In this document: positions 26,620-34,852 of the stretch, one piece after another | Numbering within the stretch: position 1 is the stretch's first letter | Layout of the letters: every line of letters starts with the position of its first letter | Assembly (NCBI GenBank): GCA_963800325.1 | Contig: CAWDAQ010000002.1 | Location: 124,001-188,000 of the forward strand | Direction of reading: 5' to 3' | Length of the DNA stretch: 64,000 nt | Origin: CAWDAQ01 sp963800325 | GTDB taxonomy: Bacteria; Actinomycetota; Actinomycetes; Actinomycetales; Dermatophilaceae | Position numbers and translations under genes: made by a program | Notes under the pieces: generated by a model | What the model saw: only the letters and a program-made list of their open reading frames with translations | Told to the model about the DNA's origin: nothing | The model's database searches: none

Positions 26620-28497
26620 ATGAGCACACACGGCTGGCAGGTCATGCGCTCGATGACGAAGGACCCGTCGGTTCGCGACCACTCCCTGCCCGCCGGCACC
26701 GCGCGCCGGGTCCTCGGCTACGCCAGGGGCACGACCCGGCTCATCACCGTGTTCCTCGTCCTCGTCGTCATCGGCTCCGTCTTCGTCGTCGCGACCCCCC
26801 TGCTGCTGAAGCAGATCGTCGACGAGGGCGTCGTCCCCGGGGACCGGGGCGTCGTCGTCCGGCTCGCGCTCGTCATCGCCGGCCTCGCGGTCGCGCAGGC
26901 CGTGGTCACCCTCGGCCAGCGCTGGTACTCCGCGCGGATCGGGGAGGGGCTGATCTACTCGCTGCGCACCGAGGTGTTCGAGCACGTCCTGCGCCAGCCG
27001 ATCGCCTTCTTCACCCGCGCCCAGACCGGCTCGCTCGTCTCCCGGCTCAACAGCGACGTCCTCGGTGCACAGCAGGCCTTCACGACGGTGCTCTCCTCGG
27101 TGGTGAGCAACGTCGTCTCGCTCACCCTCATCATCGTCGCGATGCTGAGCCTGTCCTGGCAGCTCACCCTCGGCGCGCTCGTCCTCGTGCCGTTCTTCGT
27201 CGTGCCGGCCCGGTGGATGGGCCGGCGGCTGTCGTCGCTGACGTACACCCAGATGCAGCTCAACGCCGACATGGGCTCGCGGATGACCGAGCGCTTCAAC
27301 GTCGGCGGCGCGCTGCTCGTCAAGCTGTTCGGCGAGCCCGGGCGCGAGGTCGAGGAGTACCGCGACCGCGCCTCCCGCGTGCGGGACATCGGCGTCGACA
27401 TCGCCGCGAACCGGGCGATGTTCACCGTCGCCCTCACCCTCGTCGCGTCGCTCGCGACCGCGATGGTCTACGGCTTCGGCGGCGTCATGGCCGTCTCGGG
27501 GAGTCTCACCGTCGGCACCCTGCTCGCGCTCGCCGCCCTGCTCGGCCAGCTCTACGGCCCGCTGACGTCGCTGTCGAACGTCCGGGTCGACGTCATGACC
27601 GCCCTGGTGTCCTTCTCCCGGGTCTTCGAGGTGCTCGACCTGCGCCCGAGCGTCACCGAGGCGCAGGACCCCACCCCGCTGCCGGACGGGCCCCTCGACC
27701 TCGAGCTCGAGCACGTCCGGTTCCGCTACCCGTCCGCGGACGAGGTCTCGCTCGCCTCGCTCGAGGCGACGGCGAGCGGGGACCGGGGGCGGGGCGAGCC
27801 GGTGCTGCACGACGTCACCCTCCACGCGGACGCGGGCCAGCTCGTCGCGCTCGTCGGGCCGAGCGGCGCCGGGAAGACGACGATCACCAACCTCGTCGCC
27901 CGGCTCTACGACCCGAGCGAGGGCACGGTCCGGATCGGTGGCGTCGACCTGCGCGACGCCGACCTGAAGTCGCTGCGCGGGTCGGTCGGCGTCGTCACCC
28001 AGGAGGCCCACCTGTTCCACGACACGATCCGGGCGAACCTCGCCTACGCCCGTCCCGGGACGAGCGAGACGGAGATGGTGCAGGCGTTGCGCGCGGCGCA
28101 GGTCTGGTCGCTGGTGGAGTCCCTGCCCGAGGGCCTCGACACGGTCGTCGGCGACCGGGGGCACCGGCTGTCCGGCGGGGAGAAGCAGCGCCTCGCCATC
28201 GCCCGGCTGCTGCTGAAGTCACCCGGGATCGTCGTCCTCGACGAGGCGACCGCACACCTGGACAGCGAGTCGGAGGTGGCGGTGCAGCGGGCGCTCGACA
28301 CCGCGCTGCGCGGACGCACCGCCCTCGTCATCGCCCACCGGCTCTCGACGGTCCGCGGCGCGGACCAGATCCTCGTCGTCGACGGCGGGAGGGTCGTCGA
28401 GCGCGGCCGCCACCACGAGCTGCTCGCCCGGGGCGGGCTCTACGCCGAGCTCTACCGCACCCAGTTCGCCGACCAGGAGGAGGGCGTGAGCGCCTGA
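26620..28497 (+). CDS. ABC transporter, fused permease and ATPase (exporter half-transporter)
   Basis: A 625-residue type IV exporter with about six transmembrane helices (residues 35-325) and a C-terminal nucleotide-binding domain: Walker A GPSGAGKTT, signature LSGGEKQRL, Walker B IVVLDEATAHLD, H-loop VIAHRLSTV. It should act as a homodimer. ATG 26620 follows GAGGAGCAGG. The substrate cannot be inferred; lipid or drug export is usual for the family. It is convergent with SURF1. Confidence 0.93.
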   Translation: MSTHGWQVMRSMTKDPSVRDHSLPAGTARRVLGYARGTTRLITVFLVLVVIGSVFVVATPLLLKQIVDEGVVPGDRGVVVRLALVIAGLAVAQAVVTLGQRWYSARIGEGLIYSLRTEVFEHVLRQPIAFFTRAQTGSLVSRLNSDVLGAQQAFTTVLSSVVSNVVSLTLIIVAMLSLSWQLTLGALVLVPFFVVPARWMGRRLSSLTYTQMQLNADMGSRMTERFNVGGALLVKLFGEPGREVEEYRDRASRVRDIGVDIAANRAMFTVALTLVASLATAMVYGFGGVMAVSGSLTVGTLLALAALLGQLYGPLTSLSNVRVDVMTALVSFSRVFEVLDLRPSVTEAQDPTPLPDGPLDLELEHVRFRYPSADEVSLASLEATASGDRGRGEPVLHDVTLHADAGQLVALVGPSGAGKTTITNLVARLYDPSEGTVRIGGVDLRDADLKSLRGSVGVVTQEAHLFHDTIRANLAYARPGTSETEMVQALRAAQVWSLVESLPEGLDTVVGDRGHRLSGGEKQRLAIARLLLKSPGIVVLDEATAHLDSESEVAVQRALDTALRGRTALVIAHRLSTVRGADQILVVDGGRVVERGRHHELLARGGLYAELYRTQFADQEEGVSA

Positions 28498-28551
28498 GGC
28501 GGCCGCGCCGGCCGACCGCCGCCCCCCGCCGGGCCCGTGCGGTGGGCGTCG

Positions 28552-29346
28552 TCAGGCGTCCTCCTCGTCCCAGATCCGGACCTTCCTCGGACGGGGGGTG
28601 CGCACCTGCTCCCGCTCGTCCTCCCGCTCGCGCAGCTCGCGGCGGATCCCGAAGCCGACGAGGACGAACCCGATCGGCATCGAGCCCCACCACTGGAACG
28701 CGTACGCCTGGTGCGGTCCCTCGTCGGTGCTCGGCCGCTCCAGCGATCGCGGGCGGGGTGGGGCGCTGCCGTCGGCGGCCCGCTCCCGCTGCAGCAGGAC
28801 GTACCCGCCGAGCACGTCGTGGCCGAGCGCCGACTCGGCCTCGGGGACGTTGACGCTCGCGAGCTGACCGGGGGGCAGGTCCCGCCCGAGCGACGGCTCG
28901 GACTGCCGCGCCCAGCCCGTGACGGTCACCCGCCCGTCGGGCAGCGGGGGGACGTCCGGGCGGACGTCGGCGCCCTCCGGCGAGTTCGGCACCCAGCCGC
29001 GGTCGACGAGGAGGTCGACGCCGCCGGCGGTGCGCAGCGGGGCGAGCACCTCGTAGCCGTAGGTCGCGTGCAGCGGGCGGTTGCGCACGAGCAGCTCGCG
29101 TCCGGTGTAGTGGCCCGTGGCCCGCACCCGGGTCCACTCGCGGGCCAGCGGCAGCGGGCCCGCGGCGAGGACGTCCGTGGCCGGCCGGGCGGGCGCCGAG
29201 TAGTGGCTGTCGATCCGCTCGGCGCGGGCGTGCTTGGTCTCGTACCGCCCCCACTGCCACTGCCCGAGGAAGAACGCCGCGGTCGCGTACACCGCCGCCA
29301 GGACGAGCGCCCCCAGCCACCGCCGCGAAAGGAGGACCGAGAGCAC
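28552..29346 (-). CDS. SURF1-family cytochrome oxidase biogenesis protein
   Basis: A 264-residue membrane protein with one helix near the N-terminus (LGALVLAAVYATAAFFLG), a large extracytoplasmic beta-rich domain and a second helix near residue 230 (GSMPIGFVLVGFGI). Family marks are FLGQWQWGRYETK, LVRNRP and LLVDRGWVPN. SURF1 assists heme a insertion into the aa3 oxidase, so it fits the ctaA/ctaB genes earlier in the window. The GTG at 29346 follows TACCGT by 6 bases (leaderless). Confidence 0.93.
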   Translation of the reverse strand: MLSVLLSRRWLGALVLAAVYATAAFFLGQWQWGRYETKHARAERIDSHYSAPARPATDVLAAGPLPLAREWTRVRATGHYTGRELLVRNRPLHATYGYEVLAPLRTAGGVDLLVDRGWVPNSPEGADVRPDVPPLPDGRVTVTGWARQSEPSLGRDLPPGQLASVNVPEAESALGHDVLGGYVLLQRERAADGSAPPRPRSLERPSTDEGPHQAYAFQWWGSMPIGFVLVGFGIRRELREREDEREQVRTPRPRKVRIWDEEDA

Positions 29347-29352
29347 CGAATC

Positions 29353-29358
29353 ACGGTA
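29353..29358 (-). promoter_or_regulatory. -10 element of leaderless SURF1 gene
   Basis: TACCGT, 6 bases before the start. Only 33 bases separate this gene from divergent moaA. Confidence 0.6.
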
Positions 29359-29366
29359 CCCGGGGC

Positions 29367-29372
29367 TTATGG
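29367..29372 (+). promoter_or_regulatory. Possible -10 element of moaA
   Basis: TTATGG, 7 bases before GTG 29380; a poor match but the only candidate in the 33-base gap. Confidence 0.3.
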
Positions 29373-29379
29373 TGGGCTG

Positions 29380-30429
29380 GTGAGCAGCACGACCAACCTG
29401 CCGTTCCCGCTGGTCCGGGACGTTTCCGCGGTCCCCGGGGAGGGGCTGCCCGACCGGTTCGGCCGGGTCGCGAAGGACCTGCGCGTGTCGGTGACCGACC
29501 GCTGCAACCTGCGGTGCACGTACTGCATGCCCGCCGAGGGGCTGCCCTGGCTGCCGAAGCCGGAGATGCTCACCGACGACGAGCTCGTCCGGGTCGTCGG
29601 GGTCTTCGTCGGCCTCGGCGTCGAGCAGGTCCGGCTCACCGGCGGGGAGCCGCTGCTGCGCCGCTCCCTCGTCGACGTCGTCCGCCGGGTCGCGGCGCTG
29701 CGGCCCCGACCGCGGATCGCGATGACGACCAACGCCGTCGGGCTGGACCGTCTGGCCGCCCCGCTCGCGGAGGCCGGGCTGGACCGGGTCAACGTCAGCC
29801 TCGACACCGTCGACCCCGACGAGTTCGCCGCCCTCACCCGGCGGGACCGTCTAGCCGACGTCGAGGCGGGGCTGCGGGCCGCCCGGGACTGCGGCCTGGC
29901 GCCGGTGAAGGTCAACGCGGTCGCGATGCGGGGCGTCAACGACCACTCGGTCGTCGACCTGCTCGCGTGGTGCCTCGAGCGCGGGTACGAGCTCCGGTTC
30001 ATCGAGCAGATGCCACTGGACGCCCAGCACGGCTGGGACCGCGGTGACATGGTCACCGCCGCCGAGGTCCGCGAGCTGCTCCAGGCCCGGTTCCGGCTCG
30101 ACCCGCTGCCGGCCGCCGACCGCGGCAGCGCCCCCGCCGAGCGGTTCCTCGTCGACGGCGGCCCGGAGACGGTCGGGATCATCGCGAGCGTCAGCGAGCC
30201 GTTCTGCGGCGCCTGCGACCGGGTGCGCCTCACCGCCGACGGTCAGGTCCGCAACTGCCTGTTCTCCCGGGTCGAGACCGACCTGCGCGGCCCGCTCCGG
30301 GACGGCGCGACCGACGCCGACCTCGCCGCGCTCGTCCGCGGCGAGGTGTGGCGCAAGGCCGCCGGGCACGGCATCGGCCGGCCGGGGTTCACCCAGCCGG
30401 ACCGGCCGATGTCGGCGATCGGCGGCTGA
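29380..30429 (+). CDS. moaA: GTP 3',8-cyclase MoaA (molybdenum cofactor)
   Basis: Radical SAM enzyme for the first step of molybdopterin synthesis. The 349 residues contain the SAM cluster motif CNLRCTYCMP, the GGEPLLR segment, and the C-terminal cluster cysteines in PFCGACDRVRLTADG and RNCLF, ending with a GG pair needed for activity. GTG 29380 is the only sensible start. Other mo-cofactor genes are not in the window. Divergent from SURF1 over 33 bases. Confidence 0.97.
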   Translation: MSSTTNLPFPLVRDVSAVPGEGLPDRFGRVAKDLRVSVTDRCNLRCTYCMPAEGLPWLPKPEMLTDDELVRVVGVFVGLGVEQVRLTGGEPLLRRSLVDVVRRVAALRPRPRIAMTTNAVGLDRLAAPLAEAGLDRVNVSLDTVDPDEFAALTRRDRLADVEAGLRAARDCGLAPVKVNAVAMRGVNDHSVVDLLAWCLERGYELRFIEQMPLDAQHGWDRGDMVTAAEVRELLQARFRLDPLPAADRGSAPAERFLVDGGPETVGIIASVSEPFCGACDRVRLTADGQVRNCLFSRVETDLRGPLRDGATDADLAALVRGEVWRKAAGHGIGRPGFTQPDRPMSAIGG

Positions 30430-30435
30430 GCCGGG

Positions 30436-30693
30436 TCAGCCGGCGTCGGCGGGGATCTGCCCGACGGGGACGACACCCCGGAGGAACCCGCGCACGTCGA
30501 GGAAGTCCGCGAGGCTGCCCCGGTGGTCCGGGCAGGCGAGCCAGACCTTGCGCCGGTCGGCGGTGTGCAGCCGCGGGTTGTTCCACAGCAGCGCGTCGCT
30601 GGCCCCGGCCCGGCACCCCTTCGCGCTGCACACGAGACGGTCCCCGGCGCCGTGCCGACCCGAGGGTGGGAGCGGGAGCCCGGCCCCCGTCAC
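30436..30693 (-). CDS. Small conserved actinobacterial Cys/His protein, unknown function
   Basis: An 85-residue protein with LVCSAKGCRAGASDALLW, NNPRLHTADRRKVWLACPDH and a trailing DFLDVRGFLRGV. CxxxxC and CxxH together look like a small zinc site. The central WNNPRLHT-RRK-WLAC pattern is one I recall from many actinobacterial genomes, often mis-named acetone carboxylase; no activity is demonstrated. It sits downstream of the DUF3099 gene on the same strand with a 19-base gap, and is convergent with moaA. Confidence 0.75.
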   Translation of the reverse strand: MTGAGLPLPPSGRHGAGDRLVCSAKGCRAGASDALLWNNPRLHTADRRKVWLACPDHRGSLADFLDVRGFLRGVVPVGQIPADAG

Positions 30694-30712
30694 GGCACCC
30701 TCACGCCCCCCG

Positions 30713-31015
30713 TCATCCCGCGTCCCGGCCGCCCTCGAGGCGTCGCACCGCGGGGTCCGGGGTCACCGCCGCGGCGCCCTCGGAGCGTCGGGGCCGGACC
30801 GCGTTCGCCATGACGACCGCGATGTAGGGCAGGACGATCGCGAGCGCGGCGCTCACCCAGCGCACCCAGCCGTCGGTGACGACCGCGAGGACGAAGCAGG
30901 CGGTGCGGATCCCCATGGTCAGCAGGTAGCGGTGGATCCGGTGCGACTGCTCGCCCCGGGGGCTCTCCGGGACGGACGTCACCGACTGCGCGGTCTCCGT
31001 CTCGTGCCTGCTCAT
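30713..31015 (-). CDS. DUF3099 membrane protein
   Basis: A 100-residue protein with two hydrophobic helices: MGIRTACFVLAVVTDGWVRW and VSAALAIVLPYIAVVMANA, preceded by a polar segment with HRIHRYLLTMG. This matches DUF3099, an uncharacterised actinobacterial family. ATG 31015 follows TATCGT by 6 bases (leaderless). It probably shares its transcript with the small Cys/His protein. Confidence 0.85.
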   Translation of the reverse strand: MSRHETETAQSVTSVPESPRGEQSHRIHRYLLTMGIRTACFVLAVVTDGWVRWVSAALAIVLPYIAVVMANAVRPRRSEGAAAVTPDPAVRRLEGGRDAG

Positions 31016-31021
31016 CCCGCC

Positions 31022-31027
31022 ACGATA
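31022..31027 (-). promoter_or_regulatory. -10 element of leaderless DUF3099 gene
   Basis: TATCGT with 6 bases to ATG 31015. Confidence 0.55.
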
Positions 31028-31107
31028 CGCCGCGTCGGGCCGCCCGGCGCGGCCGGGAGGCGTCCCGGAGCACCGCCGGGACGTCGCGCTACCCGCCGGT
31101 AGTCCAC

Positions 31108-31113
31108 TAGCGT
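31108..31113 (+). promoter_or_regulatory. Probable -10 element of fabG-inhA
   Basis: TAGCGT, giving a leader of about 29 bases with AAGGAG before the fabG ATG. Confidence 0.4.
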
Positions 31114-31148
31114 CGGGGCCCAGCCGTCCGCCGATCCCAAGGAGCGCC

Positions 31149-31862
31149 ATGACCGACGCACAGAACGTCCTCGTCACCGGGGGGAACCGGGGGATCGGCC
31201 TGGCCATCGCCCGCGCCTTCGCCGAGGCGGGGGACCGGGTGGTCGTCACCAGCCGGTCCGGGACGGCGCCCGAGGGGCTCACCGCCGTCCGGTGCGACGT
31301 CACCGACAGCGCCTCGGTCGACGCCGCGTTCACCGCCGCCGAGGAGGCTCTCGGCGGCCCCGTCGAGGTGCTCGTCGCGAACGCGGGGATCACCAAGGAC
31401 ACGCTGCTGATGCGGATGACCGACGAGGAGTTCGAGTCGGTGCTCGACACCAACCTCGCCGGGGCGTTCCGCTGCGCCCGCCGGGCCAGCACCGGCATGA
31501 TCCGCCGGCGGCGCGGCCGGATCGTCCTCATCTCCAGCGTCGTCGGCCTCTACGGCTCTCCGGGCCAGACGAACTACGCCTCGAGCAAGGCGGGCCTGGT
31601 CGGCCTCGCCCGCTCGATCACCCGCGAGCTCGGTGGGCGGGGGATCACCGCGAACGTCGTCGCCCCCGGCTTCGTCGAGACCGAGATGACCGCCGAGCTG
31701 CCCCAGGACCGCCAGGACGCCTACCGGGCGACGATCCCGGCGGGCCGGTTCGCCAGGCCCGAGGAGGTCGCCGGCGCGGTGCGCTTCCTCGCCTCCGACG
31801 AGGCCGCGTACGTCACCGGCGCCGTGCTGCCCGTCGACGGCGGCCTCGGCATGGGGCACTGA
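31149..31862 (+). CDS. fabG: 3-oxoacyl-ACP reductase FabG
   Basis: NADPH-dependent short-chain dehydrogenase for fatty acid elongation, 237 residues. It shows TGGNRGIG cofactor binding, NAG at the start of strand 4, the catalytic Ser-Tyr-Lys in ISSVVGLYGSPGQTNYASSK, and PGFVETEM. AAGGAG precedes the ATG. The next gene is an InhA-like enoyl reductase, so this is the fabG1-inhA pair known from Mycobacterium. Confidence 0.96.
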   Translation: MTDAQNVLVTGGNRGIGLAIARAFAEAGDRVVVTSRSGTAPEGLTAVRCDVTDSASVDAAFTAAEEALGGPVEVLVANAGITKDTLLMRMTDEEFESVLDTNLAGAFRCARRASTGMIRRRRGRIVLISSVVGLYGSPGQTNYASSKAGLVGLARSITRELGGRGITANVVAPGFVETEMTAELPQDRQDAYRATIPAGRFARPEEVAGAVRFLASDEAAYVTGAVLPVDGGLGMGH

Positions 31863-31927
31863 CCGGCGCCCGCCCACGGGCGAGCGCCTCCGCACACGAC
31901 ACGCAGACCGGACAGGACGAGGGACAC

Positions 31928-32686
31928 ATGCTGCTCAAGGACAAGAAGCTGCTCATCACGGGTGTCCTCATGGACTCCTCGATCGCCTTCCACGTGGCCA
32001 AGCTCGCCCAGGAGGAGGGGGCCGAGGTCGTCCTCACCTCCTTCGGGCGGACGACGAAGATCACCCAGGCGATCGCGAGGCGGTTGCCGACGACCCCGCC
32101 GGTCGTCGAGCTCGACGTCACCGACGAGGACCACCTCGCCACCCTCGCCGACCGCCTCGGTGAGCACGTCGACCGCCTCGACGGTGTGCTCCACTCGATC
32201 GGCTTCGCCCCGCCGGGGGCGTTCTCGTTCCTCGACGGGACCTGGGAGGAGGTCTCGACCGCGCTGCACGTCTCGGCGTACTCGCTCAAGGCGCTCGGCA
32301 CCGCCGCGCTGCCCCTCATGGGGGACGGGGGCAGCATCGTCGGGCTCACCTTCGACGCGAAGTTCGCCTGGCCGGTCTACGACTGGATGGGGGTCGCGAA
32401 GGCCGCGTTCGAGTCGACCAACCGCTACCTGGCCCGCGACCTGGGCCCGAACCGCGTGCGCTGCAACCTCGTCGCCGCGGGCCCGATCCGCACGACCGCC
32501 GCGAAGTCGATCCCCGGGTTCGAGGCGTTCGAGGAGGTCTGGGACACCCGGGCCCCGCTCGGCTGGGACGTCAGCGACGCCGTGCCCGCGGCCCGGGCGT
32601 GCGTGGCGCTGATGTCGGACTGGTTCCCGGCGACGACCGGGGAGATCGTCCACGTCGACGGCGGCGTCCACGCGATGGGGCAGTAG
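31928..32686 (+). CDS. fabI: Enoyl-ACP reductase, InhA/FabI type
   Basis: NADH-dependent reductase for the last step of fatty acid elongation, 252 residues. The N-terminus has LLITGVLMDSSIAFHVA, as in InhA; the catalytic pair is in VYDWMGVAKAAFES (Y-x6-K, InhA-like rather than the FabL type). HSIGFAP and GPIRTTAAKSIPGF are also family segments. GAGGGACACATG is the start context. It is co-transcribed with fabG. Confidence 0.95.
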   Translation: MLLKDKKLLITGVLMDSSIAFHVAKLAQEEGAEVVLTSFGRTTKITQAIARRLPTTPPVVELDVTDEDHLATLADRLGEHVDRLDGVLHSIGFAPPGAFSFLDGTWEEVSTALHVSAYSLKALGTAALPLMGDGGSIVGLTFDAKFAWPVYDWMGVAKAAFESTNRYLARDLGPNRVRCNLVAAGPIRTTAAKSIPGFEAFEEVWDTRAPLGWDVSDAVPAARACVALMSDWFPATTGEIVHVDGGVHAMGQ

Positions 32687-32703
32687 CCGGGCGTCCCGGC
32701 ACC

Positions 32704-32725
32704 GGGCCCCGCCGGGCGGGGGCCC
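32704..32725. terminator. Possible bidirectional terminator between inhA and serB
   Basis: GGGCCCC and GGGGCCC arms of 7 bases around an 8-base loop, in the gap between convergent genes. Confidence 0.5.
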
Positions 32726-32748
32726 CGGGGCCGTGGGCCCCACCCCGG

Positions 32749-34023
32749 CTAGGACCGCGCGTCGATGTCGTCGGCCTCCTCGACCTCGTCCCGGCTGATG
32801 CCGAGGAGGAAGAGCACCGCGTCGAGGTAGGGGACGTTCACCGACGTGTGCGCCTGGGCGCGGACGACCGGCTTGGCGTTGAACGCGACCCCGAGCCCGG
32901 CGACGGCGAGCATGTCGAGGTCGTTCGCCCCGTCACCGACCGCGACGGTCCGCGACAGCGGCAGCCCGGCCTCGGCGGCGAAGCGGCGCAGCGCGGCGGC
33001 CTTGCCCGGCCGGTCGACGACCTCGCCGCGCAGCCGCCCGGTGAGCCGGCCGTCGGAGACCTCGAGGGCGTTGGCGTGGGCGTGGTCGATGCCGAGGTCG
33101 CGGGCGAGCGGCCCGACGACCTCGATGAACCCGCCCGAGACGACGCCGACGGTGAACCCGAGCCGCTTGAGGGTGCGCACGAGGGTCCGCGCGCCCGGGG
33201 TGAGGCGAACCGAGCGCCGGACGTCCTCGAGCACCTCGACGGGCAGCCCGGCGAGGGTGGCGACGCGCTCGCGCAGGCTCTCGGCGAAGTCGAGCTCACC
33301 GGCCATCGCGCGGGCGGTGACGTCGGCGACCTCGGCCTGCGTGCCGGCGTGCGCGGCGAGCAGCTCGATGACCTCGTCCCGGATCAGGGTGGAGTCGACG
33401 TCCATGACGACCAGCCGCCGCCCCCGCCGCGCCAGCCCGGCGGGCGACACGGCGATGTCGACCCCGCGGGCGGCGGCGGTGAGGGCGAGCTCGGTGCGCA
33501 GCCGAGTCACGTCCGCGCCGGACACGTCGAGCTCGACGGTCGTCACCGGGGCCCGGGAGAGCCGCCGGACCCGGTCGATGTTCGCGCCGTGCGCCGCGAC
33601 GTGGGCGGTGACCGCGGCGACGTCCGCGGCCAGCAGCGGCGCCCCGAGCAGGACCACGGCGGCCCGACCGGTGCGCCGGCGCCGCGCGTCCCCGGTCCCG
33701 AGCTCGGTGACGACGTCGAGCCCGAGCTCGGCGGCGACTGCGTCGCACGCCGCGCGCAGGGGCTCCGGGTCGCCCTCGGGCCCGAGGAGCACGGCGAGGG
33801 TCAGGTGGCGGCGGACGACGACCTGCTCGACGTCGAGGACGCTCGCCCCGAGCGTCCCGGCCGCCTCGAACAGGCGCGTCGTCACCCCGGGCCGGTCGTC
33901 GCCGGTGAGCGTGACCAGGAGGGTCGGCGCGTCCGGCTGCTCCCGGTCCGCCGGCGCCTGCCGGGCCGGCTCGTCGGACCGTCGCCGGGGAGCGCCCGGG
34001 TCCTGCGCGGGTGAGGTGGTCAC
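32749..34023 (-). CDS. serB: Phosphoserine phosphatase SerB with ACT domains
   Basis: Last step of serine synthesis. The 424-residue protein has two N-terminal ACT-like regulatory domains (about 35-195) and a C-terminal HAD phosphatase with DVDSTLIRDEV, the GVVSGGF serine/lysine region and GDGANDLDML. The start GTG 34023 lies 6 bases after TACCGT, so it appears leaderless. A Pro/Arg-rich N-terminal 30 residues precede the first ACT domain. Confidence 0.95.
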   Translation of the reverse strand: MTTSPAQDPGAPRRRSDEPARQAPADREQPDAPTLLVTLTGDDRPGVTTRLFEAAGTLGASVLDVEQVVVRRHLTLAVLLGPEGDPEPLRAACDAVAAELGLDVVTELGTGDARRRRTGRAAVVLLGAPLLAADVAAVTAHVAAHGANIDRVRRLSRAPVTTVELDVSGADVTRLRTELALTAAARGVDIAVSPAGLARRGRRLVVMDVDSTLIRDEVIELLAAHAGTQAEVADVTARAMAGELDFAESLRERVATLAGLPVEVLEDVRRSVRLTPGARTLVRTLKRLGFTVGVVSGGFIEVVGPLARDLGIDHAHANALEVSDGRLTGRLRGEVVDRPGKAAALRRFAAEAGLPLSRTVAVGDGANDLDMLAVAGLGVAFNAKPVVRAQAHTSVNVPYLDAVLFLLGISRDEVEEADDIDARS

Positions 34024-34029
34024 CCGGCG

Positions 34030-34035
34030 ACGGTA
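34030..34035 (-). promoter_or_regulatory. -10 element of leaderless serB
   Basis: TACCGT, 6 bases before GTG 34023; it lies just before the end of the adjacent LLM gene. Confidence 0.55.
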
Positions 34036-34045
34036 GACGGCGGCC

Positions 34046-34852
34046 TCACGCCACCGCGGCCCGGTCTCGCCATGCGATGAGGTCCCGCAGCGGACCGAGG
34101 TCGTAGTCCGGGCCACCGACCCCGACGGTGAGCAGCCGGGTGCCGACGTCGTGCAGGGCCTGCGCGGAGGCCGCGACGTCCCCCCGCGGGGACACCCCGG
34201 CCGAGCGCTCGACCGCGGCGGGGTCGCGGCCCACCCGGGCGCACCAGGTGTCGAGCACCTCGTGCTTGTGCGCGATCGTCGCGGCGTCGCCGAAGCCGTG
34301 CCAGATGTCGGCGTGCTCGGCGACGATCCGCAGGGTCTTGCGCTCCCCGCCGCCGCCGACGAGGACCGGGATGTCGCGGGTGGGCGGCGGCACGAGCCGG
34401 GACCACCGGTCCCGGACGACCGGCAGGTCCCGGGCGAGGGCGTCGAGCCGGCCACCGGCGGTGCCGAACTCGAAGCCGTACTCCTCGTAGTCCCGCTCGA
34501 ACCAGCCCGACCCGATGCCGAGCACGAGCCGTCCGCCGCTGATGTGGTCGACGGTCCGGGCCATGTCGGCGAGCAGGTTCGGGTTGCGGTAGCTGTTGCA
34601 CGTCACCAGGGCGCCGATCTCGACGCGCTCGGTCGCCTCCGCCCAGGCCCCGAGCGTCGTCCAGCACTCGAAGTGGGCCCCGTCCGGGTCGCCGTACAGC
34701 GGGAAGAAGTGGTCCCACGTGAACACGACGTCGGCGCCGGCCTCCTCGGCGGCGGCGCAGGCCCGCCGGATCGCGGGGTAGTCGGCGTGCTGCGGCTGGA
34801 GCTGCACCCCCACCCGGGTGGGTCGGTCGGCTCCTCCGGCCGGCCCGGTCAC
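34046..34852 (-). CDS. LLM-class oxidoreductase, probably F420-dependent
   Basis: A 268-residue luciferase-like TIM barrel: TWDHFFPLYGDPDG near the N-terminus, GALVTCNSYRNPNLLADM (the non-prolyl cis loop region) and GSGWFERDYEEYGFEF. Such proteins in actinobacteria generally use F420H2. The substrate is unknown. GTG 34852 overlaps the stop of glgC (GTGA), so it is co-transcribed with glgC, an unusual partner. Confidence 0.87.
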   Translation of the reverse strand: MTGPAGGADRPTRVGVQLQPQHADYPAIRRACAAAEEAGADVVFTWDHFFPLYGDPDGAHFECWTTLGAWAEATERVEIGALVTCNSYRNPNLLADMARTVDHISGGRLVLGIGSGWFERDYEEYGFEFGTAGGRLDALARDLPVVRDRWSRLVPPPTRDIPVLVGGGGERKTLRIVAEHADIWHGFGDAATIAHKHEVLDTWCARVGRDPAAVERSAGVSPRGDVAASAQALHDVGTRLLTVGVGGPDYDLGPLRDLIAWRDRAAVA

